From assembly GCA_948571325.1 (NCBI GenBank), contig CAOZKB010000043.1, positions 1 to 7,838 on the forward strand: 7,838 bases of DNA. The letters run 5' to 3'. The DNA is from an uncultured Candidatus Saccharibacteria bacterium (lineage in GTDB: Bacteria; Patescibacteriota; Saccharimonadia; Saccharimonadales; Saccharimonadaceae). Below are positions 1-5,963 of this stretch, piece by piece (within the stretch, counting starts at the first letter, position 1; the number at the start of each line of letters is the position of its first letter). The position numbers and the translations under genes are program-made. Under the pieces are notes generated by a model, which saw only the letters and a program-made list of their open reading frames with translations, was not told the origin of the DNA and did not search any database.

Positions 1-26
1 GTAATTATTAATTGTCGGTTTTTGCA

Positions 27-55
27 TTGACTTTTTATGTAATACGTGCTATTAT
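27..55 (+). promoter_or_regulatory. Promoter with extended -10, upstream of the 335-aa gene
   Basis: TTGACT (27-32) and TATTAT (50-55) are separated by exactly 17 bp, and a TG pair one base before the -10 (47-48) makes it an extended -10. Each hexamer differs from the sigma-70 consensus at one position. The predicted transcription start is about position 62, giving a leader of about 200 nt before the 335-residue gene. It is the only promoter in the window with a near-consensus -35. Confidence 0.65.
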
Positions 56-62
56 GTAGTTA

Positions 63-91
63 TGAGGATCTTTTGTTTCCTCAAGTTTTTT
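63..91 (+). terminator. Terminator-like hairpin at predicted RNA 5' end
   Basis: TGAGGA (63-68) pairs with TCCTCA (78-83) across a 9-nt loop, and two bases later six T residues follow (86-91). This is the layout of a weak intrinsic terminator. It lies directly downstream of the predicted start at about 62, so it could act as an early attenuator. It could also terminate a gene lying left of the window. The short stem and large loop make efficiency doubtful. Confidence 0.35.
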
Positions 92-135
92 ACAAAATGT
101 ATAGTTTTAGAAGTTTTGTTTGTTAGATACAGCAA

Positions 136-198
136 GTTGTTTAGCAGCGAAAAACTCAAGAAAAGTTTTAGTTCTTGGCGTTTTCGCTGCTAAGCAGC
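136..198. repeat. Long imperfect inverted repeat in leader
   Basis: TTAGCAGCGAAAA (141-153) is a perfect inverted copy of TTTTCGCTGCTAA (181-193). The stem extends outward to 136/198 with two G-T pairs, and inward, past a 3x3 internal loop, by 6 more pairs (157-162 with 172-177), leaving a 9-nt loop. The right arm also contains a smaller competing hairpin, GCTGC-TAA-GCAGC (186-198). There is no T run after the stem, so it is not an intrinsic terminator on the plus strand. It could be an RNA regulatory structure, a protein-binding site or a small palindromic element. Confidence 0.6.
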
Positions 199-251
199 AA
201 AAAATAAAAACCCAAGACTGCATGAGTTTGCCTAAAACCATGTTTTCACAG

Positions 252-258
252 AAAGGAG
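252..258 (+). promoter_or_regulatory. Shine-Dalgarno site setting the start of the 335-aa gene
   Basis: AAAGGAG lies 5 nt before the ATG at 264 and 8 nt before a second in-frame ATG at 267. It argues against the upstream TTG at 120 in the same frame, which has no such site and falls within the structured leader. Confidence 0.75.
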
Positions 259-263
259 TTTGT

Positions 264-1271
264 ATGATGAACGAACAAAACAAGCGGAACAAGCAGGAAG
301 ATTTTTTGGGACACGAAGTGGCCGAAGTCATACCTCAGGAACCATGCGAATCTACCTTTAACCACCTTTATCTGGATTTTATCAGTACCGATTTAGATAA
401 GTTTTGGCCGAATGGTCGGCAAAACAGCCAGTTGAAGGATGACGTAAAAAGGGCTGAAAAGGCCTGGCATGATGCAATTGGTGTACCTAGTATCCAGTCA
501 AAGAACGATGTAAAAGCGATCGCCAAAGAAGCATTGTTACCAAGTGTGGACGAATTAAAGTCTGTTGACGAGAAAAATCTACAAGAAATTCGTGCATATG
601 AACGTGGCGAAAAACGTAAAATCGGCAGGTTAATAGTTAAGCAAGCATTCGTCGTTAAGGCTTATTCGGAGGTTTTACCAGAGAGTATTCTTACATATAT
701 TAGCATAAATGAGATAAGCCGTTATGATAAAACGCAGCTAAAGGATATCAAGGCCGAGGTTGAGAGAACTGGGAGACGCAAAGCGCACCCTAAGATGTGC
801 GATTGGCATGGCCTTAACGTCGCGGAAATTATGCTTAAGGGTAAGGAATGTTGGCCAACTGATCAGAAGAGTAGACAGCAACATATAAAAAAGACTCATG
901 AGAAGGTGGACGAAGCAATGAAGCTGTTCGGTACTTGTCAGTTTGGCAAGGAAGTGGCTGAATGGTGCAAGCAGGCACCCTATCCGGGCTGCAATTTGCA
1001 GTGTATAGAGCACTCAGCTAATGTCACGAGATTGAATACTTTAGAGACAATTTCGGAAAAAACTACAAAACAATGCAAGAGATACGAAATATGCCACTCA
1101 GAGATGCCCTTTTTACATCAGCCATGCAGGTTGGCGGATGGGAAGCAGGAGACCTTGGATGATTGCAGAGATTTTTTGCGCAGGAAGCTATTCGAATTGT
1201 CCGCACGCAGCGAATTAGTTAACGAGTACTTAACGCGGATTGATGTCGCAATCAAAAGCAAAAATAACTAA
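264..1271 (+). CDS. Hypothetical Cys/His-rich protein, 335 aa
   Basis: I do not recognise this family. The start at 264 (or 267) is chosen for the AAAGGAG site just upstream; the frame is open back to a TTG at 120, but that extension translates the leader's inverted repeat and looks non-coding. The protein is hydrophilic with no signal peptide or membrane segment, so it is probably cytoplasmic. The N-terminal half (about 1-170) is Lys/Glu-rich and apparently helical, with one Cys at 28. The C-terminal half holds ten cysteines (179, 196, 225, 235, 243, 247, 271, 277, 288, 301) with histidines close by (175, 182, 250, 278, 285). This pattern could bind zinc or form a structural metal site, but the spacing does not match a standard finger I know. 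The gene is monocistronic, with its own promoter, a long leader and a strong terminator. Unlike its neighbours it is not a recognisable housekeeping gene and may be accessory. Coding status is well supported; function is unknown. Confidence 0.75.
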   Translation: MMNEQNKRNKQEDFLGHEVAEVIPQEPCESTFNHLYLDFISTDLDKFWPNGRQNSQLKDDVKRAEKAWHDAIGVPSIQSKNDVKAIAKEALLPSVDELKSVDEKNLQEIRAYERGEKRKIGRLIVKQAFVVKAYSEVLPESILTYISINEISRYDKTQLKDIKAEVERTGRRKAHPKMCDWHGLNVAEIMLKGKECWPTDQKSRQQHIKKTHEKVDEAMKLFGTCQFGKEVAEWCKQAPYPGCNLQCIEHSANVTRLNTLETISEKTTKQCKRYEICHSEMPFLHQPCRLADGKQETLDDCRDFLRRKLFELSARSELVNEYLTRIDVAIKSKNN

Positions 1272-1294
1272 ACGTAATACTATACAATTTAAGA

Positions 1295-1322
1295 TTCCCC
1301 GGCTATAGTCGGGGAACTTTTT
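1295..1322 (+). terminator. Intrinsic terminator after the 335-aa gene
   Basis: TTCCCCGGC (1295-1303) pairs with GTCGGGGAA (1308-1316), including one G-T pair, around a TATA tetraloop. It is followed within one base by TTTTT (1318-1322). The hairpin starts 23 nt after the TAA stop. Read on the minus strand, the same stem lies about 57 nt past the lepA stop but has only a weak T run, so it may also serve lepA less efficiently. The remaining bases up to lepA (1323-1372) show nothing notable. Confidence 0.88.
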
Positions 1323-1372
1323 GTTAATTAAAGTATTAGAAAAATATAGATAAGCTCAAGATGCAAAAAACG

Positions 1373-3172
1373 TTAGCTATCCCGCTTAAGCATGACGGTA
1401 AAAGCTTCGGAAGGAATATCGACTTTACCGAAACGTTTCATACGGGCTTTGCCTTTTTTCTGTTTAGAGAGAAGTTTGGCCTTGCGATCGCGGTCGCCAG
1501 TGTGAATTTTGACAGTAACATCTTTGCGATAGGCACCGATGGTTTCGCGGGCGATGATTTTGGCGCCGATAGCAGCCTGCAAGGCGACTTCGAAATTTTG
1601 CCGGGGGATGACTTCTTTGAGCTTTTTGGTGATTTCACGACCTAGAGCATCAGCCTCGGAGCGATGACACATAATACTTAAAGCGTCCATGCGATTCCCA
1701 GCGACGAGAAAATCTAGACGCACCAAATCCTCCGGACGATAATCAGCAAGTTCATAATTAAAACTAGCGTAACCTGAGGTAACAGATTTGAGTTGATCGT
1801 AAAAATCTGTGAGTAAATTAGCCATTGGCGCTTCAAAGTCAATTATGGCGCGGTCCTCGATGTAACTGAGATTGGTTTGATGACCACGTTTCTCGTTAAT
1901 AAGCCCCAATACGCCGCCAATCATAGTTTGCGGCACAATAATTTCACCCTTAACCCAAGGTTCACGAATTTCGACCACAGTAGACTGGTCGGGCAAATCA
2001 CTAGCAGAACGAATATTAAGCTCTTCCCCATCACTCAATGTGACTTCGTAATTAGTTGAAGGATTGGTAATGACCAGATCAAGGTTAAACTCGCGTTCTA
2101 GACGCTCTTTAATAATATCCATATGTAGCAAACCGAGAAAACCAATGCGCAAACCAAAACCAAGTACAGGGGAATTTTCCGGTTCAAAAACCAGCGCTGA
2201 ATCGGAGAGCGCGAGTTTCTCGACAGCGTCTTTTAGATCTTGATATTGGTCATTTGAGACCGGGAAAAAGCCAGCGTAGACGAAAGGTAGAACGTTTTTG
2301 TAACCGGGGAGCGGCGTGGCAGCAGGATGTTTCGCTAGGGTGACAGTATCGCCTACTTTTGCCTCACGCGTAGTTTTGAGGTTCGTCACGATATAACCAA
2401 TATCACCAGTAGCTAGTTGGTCTTGAGGGGTCATTTTTGGCGTCAGCGCGCCAACCTCCAGTGCTAAACCATTCGCTTCAGCAGCCATCATACAAATTTC
2501 GGAGTTTTTAGGGATTTCGCCATCAAAAACACGCACATAAAGCACGACGCCACGGTAATCGTCAAAGTAAGAGTCGAAGATTAAGGCGCGGGTAATATAA
2601 TTCTGGGCAACAGATAGATTTCCACCTATTGTGCGGGGGGCTGGGGCTTTTGTGATGATAGTATCGAGGATTTCGGGAACGCCTTGGCCGGTTTTGCCGG
2701 AAGCAAGGATGATTTCTTCGAGTTTGCAACCTAGGAGATTGACGATTTGAGCGGAGACCTTATCAACGTCGGCAGCAGGCAGGTCAATTTTATTAATTAC
2801 CGGGATGATGTATAAATCTTGCTCGAGCGCGAGATAAACATTAGCGAGAGTTTGAGCCTGAATACCCTGCGTAGCGTCCACTACCAATACGGCAGTCTCG
2901 ACAGCCTGAAGCGAGCGCGAAACTTCGTAAGAAAAGTCAACGTGTCCTGGCGTGTCGATGAGGTTCAGCTCATAACCCTTCCAATGCATTTGCACAGGAG
3001 CGAGTTTGATAGTAATACCTTTTTCACGTTCAAGCTCCATCGAATCAAGTAGTTGCGATTTCATTTCACGATGCGAAACCGTACCGGTAACCTCCATCAT
3101 TCGGTCAGCGATGGTGGATTTGCCGTGGTCGATGTGAGCAATGATGCAGAAATTGCGAATTTTGTCGGTCAT
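1373..3172 (-). CDS. lepA: Elongation factor 4 (LepA), translational GTPase
   Basis: LepA/EF4 is a ribosome-binding GTPase related to EF-G, acting at the membrane or in the cytosol; proposed roles include back-translocation and 30S biogenesis. The 599 residues match the usual family length. GTPase motifs are complete: G1 AHIDHGKS (12-19), switch I region EREKGITIK (48-56), G3 DTPGH (73-77), G4 NKID (127-130) and G5 SGK (158-160, where SAK is more usual). The EF-G-like domains follow, then the LepA-specific C-terminal domain, recognisable from IPRQNFEVALQAAIGAKIIA and the Lys/Arg-rich stretch near RKAKLLSKQKKGKARMKR, which corresponds well to the E. coli protein. No domain IV or G' domain of EF-G is evident. 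The ATG at 3172 lies 2 nt from the predicted transcription start, so the mRNA appears nearly leaderless; no Shine-Dalgarno site is visible. It is transcribed divergently from tilS, with which it shares a 21-bp intergenic promoter region. Confidence 0.97.
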   Translation of the reverse strand: MTDKIRNFCIIAHIDHGKSTIADRMMEVTGTVSHREMKSQLLDSMELEREKGITIKLAPVQMHWKGYELNLIDTPGHVDFSYEVSRSLQAVETAVLVVDATQGIQAQTLANVYLALEQDLYIIPVINKIDLPAADVDKVSAQIVNLLGCKLEEIILASGKTGQGVPEILDTIITKAPAPRTIGGNLSVAQNYITRALIFDSYFDDYRGVVLYVRVFDGEIPKNSEICMMAAEANGLALEVGALTPKMTPQDQLATGDIGYIVTNLKTTREAKVGDTVTLAKHPAATPLPGYKNVLPFVYAGFFPVSNDQYQDLKDAVEKLALSDSALVFEPENSPVLGFGLRIGFLGLLHMDIIKERLEREFNLDLVITNPSTNYEVTLSDGEELNIRSASDLPDQSTVVEIREPWVKGEIIVPQTMIGGVLGLINEKRGHQTNLSYIEDRAIIDFEAPMANLLTDFYDQLKSVTSGYASFNYELADYRPEDLVRLDFLVAGNRMDALSIMCHRSEADALGREITKKLKEVIPRQNFEVALQAAIGAKIIARETIGAYRKDVTVKIHTGDRDRKAKLLSKQKKGKARMKRFGKVDIPSEAFTVMLKRDS

Positions 3173-3182
3173 ATGCTACAAT
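3153..3182 (+). promoter_or_regulatory. Extended -10 promoter of tilS
   Basis: TGCTACAAT (3174-3182) is an extended -10 with TACAAT at 3177-3182. TTGCGA (3153-3158) is a possible -35 with 18-bp spacing and lies inside the lepA coding region. The predicted start is about 3189, leaving a leader of about 5 nt before the tilS ATG. A second candidate -10 (TATAAC, 3183-3188) would give a fully leaderless message. Confidence 0.55.
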
Positions 3183-3189
3183 TATAACA
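3181..3189 (-). promoter_or_regulatory. Extended -10 promoter of lepA
   Basis: Read on the minus strand the sequence is TGTTATAAT: a perfect TATAAT (3186 to 3181) preceded by TG one base away. The predicted start is about 3174, only 2 nt from the lepA ATG at 3172. I see no good -35, and its place would fall inside the tilS coding region. It overlaps the tilS -10 on the opposite strand by two bases. Confidence 0.65.
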
Positions 3190-3193
3190 TATT

Positions 3194-4264
3194 ATGAGGA
3201 AAATTTTGGCGGTTTCGGGTGGGGTAGACTCGATGGTAATGCTGGATATTTTAGCAACAATAGCTGAAATCAAGAATAATTATGCGCCTAGTGATATAAG
3301 TAGTGAGGATAATTATGCGTCTGGTGATATTAAAAGGAGCCGAACAAAGAATGACAAAAGTCATTCTTTTGAGGCGACGCCGAAATATCTGTCGACTATG
3401 ACAGATATAATTGTGGCACATTTTGACCACGGAATTAGGGATAATTCAGATGAAGATGCGGAATTCGTACGAAGAACTTCGGAAAAAATATATCATACGG
3501 CGTATATTGAGAAAAAAGGCAATTTGCCTGGTGATATATCAGAGGAGGGGGCGAGGGGGGCGAGGTATGACTTTTTGCGCGAGCTAATGCGCCAGAACGA
3601 GCCGGCCGCGATCTATACTGCGCATCATTTGGATGATTTGCTTGAGACCGTGGTGATTAATTTACTGCGCGGAACTGGCTGGCGGGGATTATCCGTGTTG
3701 GATACGCCCGGGATACGTCGACCGCTACTGGAGGCCGAGGTAGTTTATGAACCGATGGACAAAGTGGCGATTTACGAGTACGCTGCAAAAAAGGGTTTGA
3801 AGTTTCGGGAGGATCAGAGCAATAATTCTGATCAATATCTACGTAATCGGGTACGGGCGCGACTTGAAGAGGAGGACTGGAACTATGAGCAGAAGTTGAA
3901 AATTTGGAATTTATGGCAAAAGCAGAAAGCTTTGCGTAGAGAAATTGATGCGCTTGTGACAGGAATATTGCCAGCCGTCGATGAACCGTGGGAGCGGAAG
4001 TGGTTCTGGGATTTAGAAAATGAAAGTCCGGAAAGCCAGGGGAGCCAACATGCCGAGGAGCCAATTCTACAAGGGCAGAAATTAGCCCGGTTAGTAGCGC
4101 AAGAGTTGCTGCGAGCTGGCTTATTGAGGATAGGAGTACGGGCAACAAGGCCGCAGCTGGAGGATTTTCGACAGGCGATTTTATCTTATGACTCGGGGAA
4201 AAGATTTAATTTGCCAGGTAATAAACTGGTAAAACTTACAAAAACGCAATTTTGGCTAGATTAG
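3194..4264 (+). CDS. tilS: tRNA(Ile)-lysidine synthetase (TilS)
   Basis: TilS uses ATP and lysine to convert C34 of the CAU-anticodon tRNA-Ile to lysidine, switching it from Met to Ile identity so that AUA can be read; it is normally essential. The N-type ATP pyrophosphatase P-loop SGGVDS is at residues 8-13. Further family motifs follow: HFDHGIRD (76-83), HHLDDLLET (144-152), RRPLL (175-179) and the tRNA-contact signature around DQSN and YLRNRVR (207-221). The C-terminal part (about 315-356) resembles the second TilS domain, while the third domain of longer forms such as E. coli (432 aa) is absent. An unusual insert of roughly 40 residues (about 27-70) sits between the P-loop helix and the HFDHG strand. 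It carries an 11-residue tandem duplication and a DNA palindrome. A second Ser/Glu-rich low-complexity stretch is at about 276-290. The ATG at 3194 lacks a Shine-Dalgarno site and lies about 5 nt from the predicted transcription start. It is divergent from lepA and convergent with the next gene. Confidence 0.93.
   Translation: MRKILAVSGGVDSMVMLDILATIAEIKNNYAPSDISSEDNYASGDIKRSRTKNDKSHSFEATPKYLSTMTDIIVAHFDHGIRDNSDEDAEFVRRTSEKIYHTAYIEKKGNLPGDISEEGARGARYDFLRELMRQNEPAAIYTAHHLDDLLETVVINLLRGTGWRGLSVLDTPGIRRPLLEAEVVYEPMDKVAIYEYAAKKGLKFREDQSNNSDQYLRNRVRARLEEEDWNYEQKLKIWNLWQKQKALRREIDALVTGILPAVDEPWERKWFWDLENESPESQGSQHAEEPILQGQKLARLVAQELLRAGLLRIGVRATRPQLEDFRQAILSYDSGKRFNLPGNKLVKLTKTQFWLD
3276..3330 (+). 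repeat. In-frame 33-bp-period direct repeat in tilS
   Basis: The 22-bp sequences at 3276-3297 and 3309-3330 differ at only two positions (C/T and A/G). The 33-bp offset keeps frame and gives NNYAPSDI followed by DNYASGDI. It lies entirely in the tilS insert, where the enzyme family normally has a short loop, and looks like a local duplication tolerated in a surface loop. Confidence 0.8.
3346..3369. repeat. Perfect 10-bp palindrome inside tilS insert
   Basis: AAAGAATGAC (3346-3355) and GTCATTCTTT (3360-3369) form a perfect 10-bp stem around an AAAA loop. As RNA it resembles a hairpin followed by a short U run (3367-3370), but with only three G-C pairs it would be a weak terminator. It lies 16 bp after the tandem duplication, in the same loop insert. 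Confidence 0.75.
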
Positions 4265-4266
4265 AC

Positions 4267-4285
4267 GCGCTTAGACTTTAAGCGC
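4267..4285. repeat. Hairpin across the tilS / 205-aa gene junction
   Basis: GCGCTTA (4267-4273) pairs with TAAGCGC (4279-4285) around a 5-nt loop. The stem begins just after the tilS TAG and includes the opposing gene's TAA. There is no T run on either side, so it is not a classical intrinsic terminator. It may protect both 3' ends or slow polymerase between these convergent genes. Confidence 0.45.
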
Positions 4286-4895
4286 TGGTACGCTCAGCGT
4301 TTTCGTGGCCTATTTGTTGCGCCATAGCGTGGATATTATTCAGCAAGGAAACTTGCTTGGCGTAGCTAGCCTTATAAGTCGAGTCAAGACGTCCCGCACG
4401 TAGACGCTCCAAGTAATTATCCGTAAGATGGGCAATTGAGTATTCAATTGACGTCTCTAGACTGGGCACTGTGGCGTCTTTGGTTAAGTTTTTGCTAGGG
4501 GTAAGCTGATCTAGCGTACTCTGCAATGCCGAATAGTAAGTAATTTGATCATCACGATCTTCGACATAAGCCTTAGCAATGGCATTATACCAACTGTCAC
4601 TTAACTGATTAATAAGGCGGAGATTATCAGCTATTCGTACTACTGACTCTAAGGATGACCTAGCTGGGGAATGAAGTTTATCATCAATCGCCCGCTTAAC
4701 TTCATCAAAACCATAGCGCTCGATTGCCTGCTCGGGAAAATCTATTAGACTTTCGTCACCATAAACTTTGCTGCCGTCAACCGTCACCACCGCAGATGAC
4801 ATATTAGTACCGTACAAGCGCTCATTAAAGGCTACGTCAACATTAGGATAAGTCGCGAATTCTGAAGTATCAACGAAATGAAGTTTTTCCGACAC
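4278..4895 (-). CDS. Hypothetical protein, 205 aa
   Basis: I do not recognise this family. The start is a GTG at 4895, placed with confidence because a perfect AGGAGGT lies 7 nt upstream and an extended -10 promoter sits about 35 nt upstream. The N-terminal 50 residues (acidic, aromatic, with YGTNMSSAVVTVDGSKVYGD) look like a small beta-rich segment. From about residue 53 to the end the protein appears mostly helical, rich in Leu, Ala, Asp and Arg, ending with a polar tail. There is no signal peptide, membrane segment, cysteine or catalytic motif that I can name, so a cytoplasmic location is likely. It is monocistronic, convergent with tilS and divergent from galU; this context gives no firm hint of role. 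The strong translation signals suggest it is well expressed. Confidence 0.8.
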   Translation of the reverse strand: MSEKLHFVDTSEFATYPNVDVAFNERLYGTNMSSAVVTVDGSKVYGDESLIDFPEQAIERYGFDEVKRAIDDKLHSPARSSLESVVRIADNLRLINQLSDSWYNAIAKAYVEDRDDQITYYSALQSTLDQLTPSKNLTKDATVPSLETSIEYSIAHLTDNYLERLRAGRLDSTYKASYAKQVSLLNNIHAMAQQIGHENAERTSA

Positions 4896-4902
4896 AAGTG
4901 CT

Positions 4903-4909
4903 ACCTCCT
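4903..4909 (-). promoter_or_regulatory. Consensus Shine-Dalgarno site fixing a GTG start
   Basis: Read on the minus strand, AGGAGGT lies 7 nt before the GTG at 4895. It is the strongest ribosome-binding site in the window and supports GTG as the true start of the 205-residue gene. Confidence 0.85.
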
Positions 4910-4929
4910 AAATATAAGTTCATAGAACG

Positions 4930-4938
4930 ATTATAACA
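4930..4938 (-). promoter_or_regulatory. Extended -10 promoter of the 205-aa gene
   Basis: The minus strand reads TGTTATAAT, with TATAAT from 4935 to 4930. The 9-bp element is identical to that of lepA. The predicted start is about 4923, giving a 27-28-nt leader that includes the Shine-Dalgarno site. No convincing -35 is visible. Confidence 0.65.
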
Positions 4939-4955
4939 GAAAGCCTAGAAAATAA

Positions 4956-4983
4956 TTCATTTATGGATGAGGTGTGCTATAAT
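4956..4983 (+). promoter_or_regulatory. Extended -10 promoter of galU
   Basis: TGCTATAAT (4975-4983) is an extended -10 with perfect TATAAT; TTCATT (4956-4961) is a poor -35 candidate at 16 bp. The predicted start is about 4990, downstream of the in-frame ATG at 4963. This supports the galU start at 5011. The 13-mer TGTGCTATAATTA (4973-4985) recurs exactly at the murA promoter. Confidence 0.7.
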
Positions 4984-5010
4984 TACGGCAGACTAAAGTG
5001 GAGTTATATA

Positions 5011-5838
5011 ATGATTACGAAAGCGATTATTCCAGTAGCAGGGTGGGGGACGCGGAGATTGCCGATTACGAAGATTATTGAAAAGTCGATGTTGCCAGTG
5101 GGTAATCGACCGCTGGTGGATTATTCGGTGCAGGATTTGATTCAGGCGGGCGTGACGGATATTTACATGGTGATTTCTAATGTAGAGCCGTGCCAAGTCA
5201 AGGCCTTTTATAATGACAATGAGGCGTTAAATAAGTACCTAGAGGAGCGCGGTAAGGAGGAACGGCTAAAGCTCGCAAAGACTCTGCCTGACAACGTGCG
5301 AATTCATTACACGATGCAGGATCCGTCGGGTAAATACGGGACTGCCGTGCCAATCGCCATGGTGGTTAAAGAATACAATATCCAAGAACCAGTGCTAGTG
5401 TTTATGGGGGACGACTTCATCTGGAATCCCAAAGGCAAATCGGCGGCAGAGTCGCTACTGGAGGTAGTGCAAAGTGAAAACGAGTCGGCGACGCTGGGAG
5501 TAGAGATTCCGCGCGAGGAAGTGTCAAAATACGGGGTTTTTAGAGTAGAGGACGGTAAACTAGTTGAGGTAGTAGAGAAACCAGGAGTTGATGAAGCGCC
5601 ATCAAATTTGATTAACGTAAGCAAATACATTATGTCGCCAGAATTGTTGCAAGAAATTGTGAGATATGTAGACGGAAATGATTTTGGACCGAAAGAACAG
5701 GAGTATCTCGTAACCGAGCCAATTGACGAATATATCCGCAAGGGTGGTGTAATGCGCGTCACACCAGCGCAAGGAGAGTATTTGGATGGTGGCAGTGTGG
5801 AAGGGTGGGTGCACGCGAACAATGTAGTCTGCGGATAG
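5011..5838 (+). CDS. galU: UTP-glucose-1-phosphate uridylyltransferase (GalU-type)
   Basis: Enzymes of this family join UTP and glucose 1-phosphate to give UDP-glucose and pyrophosphate in the cytoplasm, feeding glycan and lipid glycosylation. The 275 residues fit the GalU length range. The nucleotide-binding signature covers GWGTRRLP and K21 through EKSMLPVG (11-31). QDPSGKYGTA (103-112) lines the nucleotide site, GDD (133-135) carries the metal-binding Asp, and VEKP followed by EAPSNL (188-200) is strongly GalU-like. The C-terminal YLDGGSVEGWVHAN matches the family's closing motif. An upstream in-frame ATG at 4963 was rejected because it precedes the predicted transcription start; the ATG at 5011 has GGAG 7 nt before it and gives the usual N-terminus. 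The gene has its own promoter and is followed by murA after 125 bp, without an obvious terminator between them. Exact sugar or nucleotide specificity (UDP-glucose versus a related NDP-sugar) cannot be settled from sequence alone. Confidence 0.85.
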   Translation: MITKAIIPVAGWGTRRLPITKIIEKSMLPVGNRPLVDYSVQDLIQAGVTDIYMVISNVEPCQVKAFYNDNEALNKYLEERGKEERLKLAKTLPDNVRIHYTMQDPSGKYGTAVPIAMVVKEYNIQEPVLVFMGDDFIWNPKGKSAAESLLEVVQSENESATLGVEIPREEVSKYGVFRVEDGKLVEVVEKPGVDEAPSNLINVSKYIMSPELLQEIVRYVDGNDFGPKEQEYLVTEPIDEYIRKGGVMRVTPAQGEYLDGGSVEGWVHANNVVCG

Positions 5839-5893
5839 AGGACCCGGAGAGAGCGGCGTGATAAGTAGGACCTGGGGTGTTTGTTGGTGGAAA

Positions 5894-5944
5894 TATATCA
5901 CGAGGCGAATAATGGTAAAATATTATTATTCACGTGGTGATATA
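5894..5944. repeat. Operator-like inverted repeat over the murA promoter
   Basis: Two 20-nt arms (5894-5913 and 5925-5944) are inverted copies at 15 positions in two blocks, TATATCAC/GTGATATA and GAATAAT/ATTATTC, separated by a 5-bp mismatch block; the centre is 11 nt. The right arm covers the likely -35 and spacer of the murA promoter, so a bound protein would compete with RNA polymerase. The rest of the galU-murA gap (5839-5893) is more GC-rich. It contains a short direct repeat AGGACCYGG (5839-5847 and 5867-5875) and nothing else I can name. Confidence 0.6.
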
Positions 5945-5957
5945 AATGTGCTATAAT
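5929..5957 (+). promoter_or_regulatory. Extended -10 promoter of murA, giving leaderless mRNA
   Basis: TGCTATAAT (5949-5957) is an extended -10 with perfect TATAAT; TTCACG (5929-5934) is a 4/6 -35 at 17 bp. With the usual 6-nt gap, transcription would start at the A of the ATG at 5964, so the message should have no leader. No Shine-Dalgarno site is present. Confidence 0.7.
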
Positions 5958-5963
5958 TAAACT

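Larger units (their letters stand above)
62..263 (+). other. Structured leader region before the 335-aa gene
   Basis: This stretch separates the promoter from the Shine-Dalgarno site. It contains a 6-bp hairpin at its very start, a long imperfect inverted repeat in the middle, and a short ORF (62-193, 43 codons) whose ATG coincides with the predicted transcription start. That ORF would encode a Phe/Lys/Cys-rich peptide and stop inside the right arm of the inverted repeat. Several alternative pairings exist: GTTTTAG occurs at 104-110 and 165-171, both complementary to CTAAAAC at 232-238, and 173-178 is complementary to 212-217. This could be a regulatory leader, a small RNA, or relic sequence. 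The short ORF has no homology I recognise and may be chance. The region is AT-rich, so part of the pairing is expected by chance. Confidence 0.35.

Noticed and set aside
120..263. N-terminal extension of the 335-aa protein from a TTG at 120
   Set aside because: It has no Shine-Dalgarno site, it translates the inverted repeat (giving a repeated AAK motif), and a good site sits right before the ATG at 264.
3529..3538. TGGTGATATA-type sequence in tilS matching the right arm of the murA inverted repeat
   Set aside because: It is only about ten shared AT-rich bases, without an inverted partner, inside coding sequence; probably chance.
3657..4148. 163-codon open frame on the minus strand within tilS
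   Set aside because: It lies entirely antisense to a clearly conserved gene, with no promoter or ribosome-binding site, and its translation looks like a frame shadow.
4963..5010. galU start at the upstream ATG 4963
   Set aside because: This ATG lies upstream of the predicted transcription start (about 4990). The extra 16 residues precede the conserved family N-terminus, and GGAG fits the ATG at 5011.
5307..5822. 171-codon open frame on the minus strand within galU
   Set aside because: It is antisense to conserved galU motifs, with Ser/Thr/Pro-rich shadow composition and no initiation signals.
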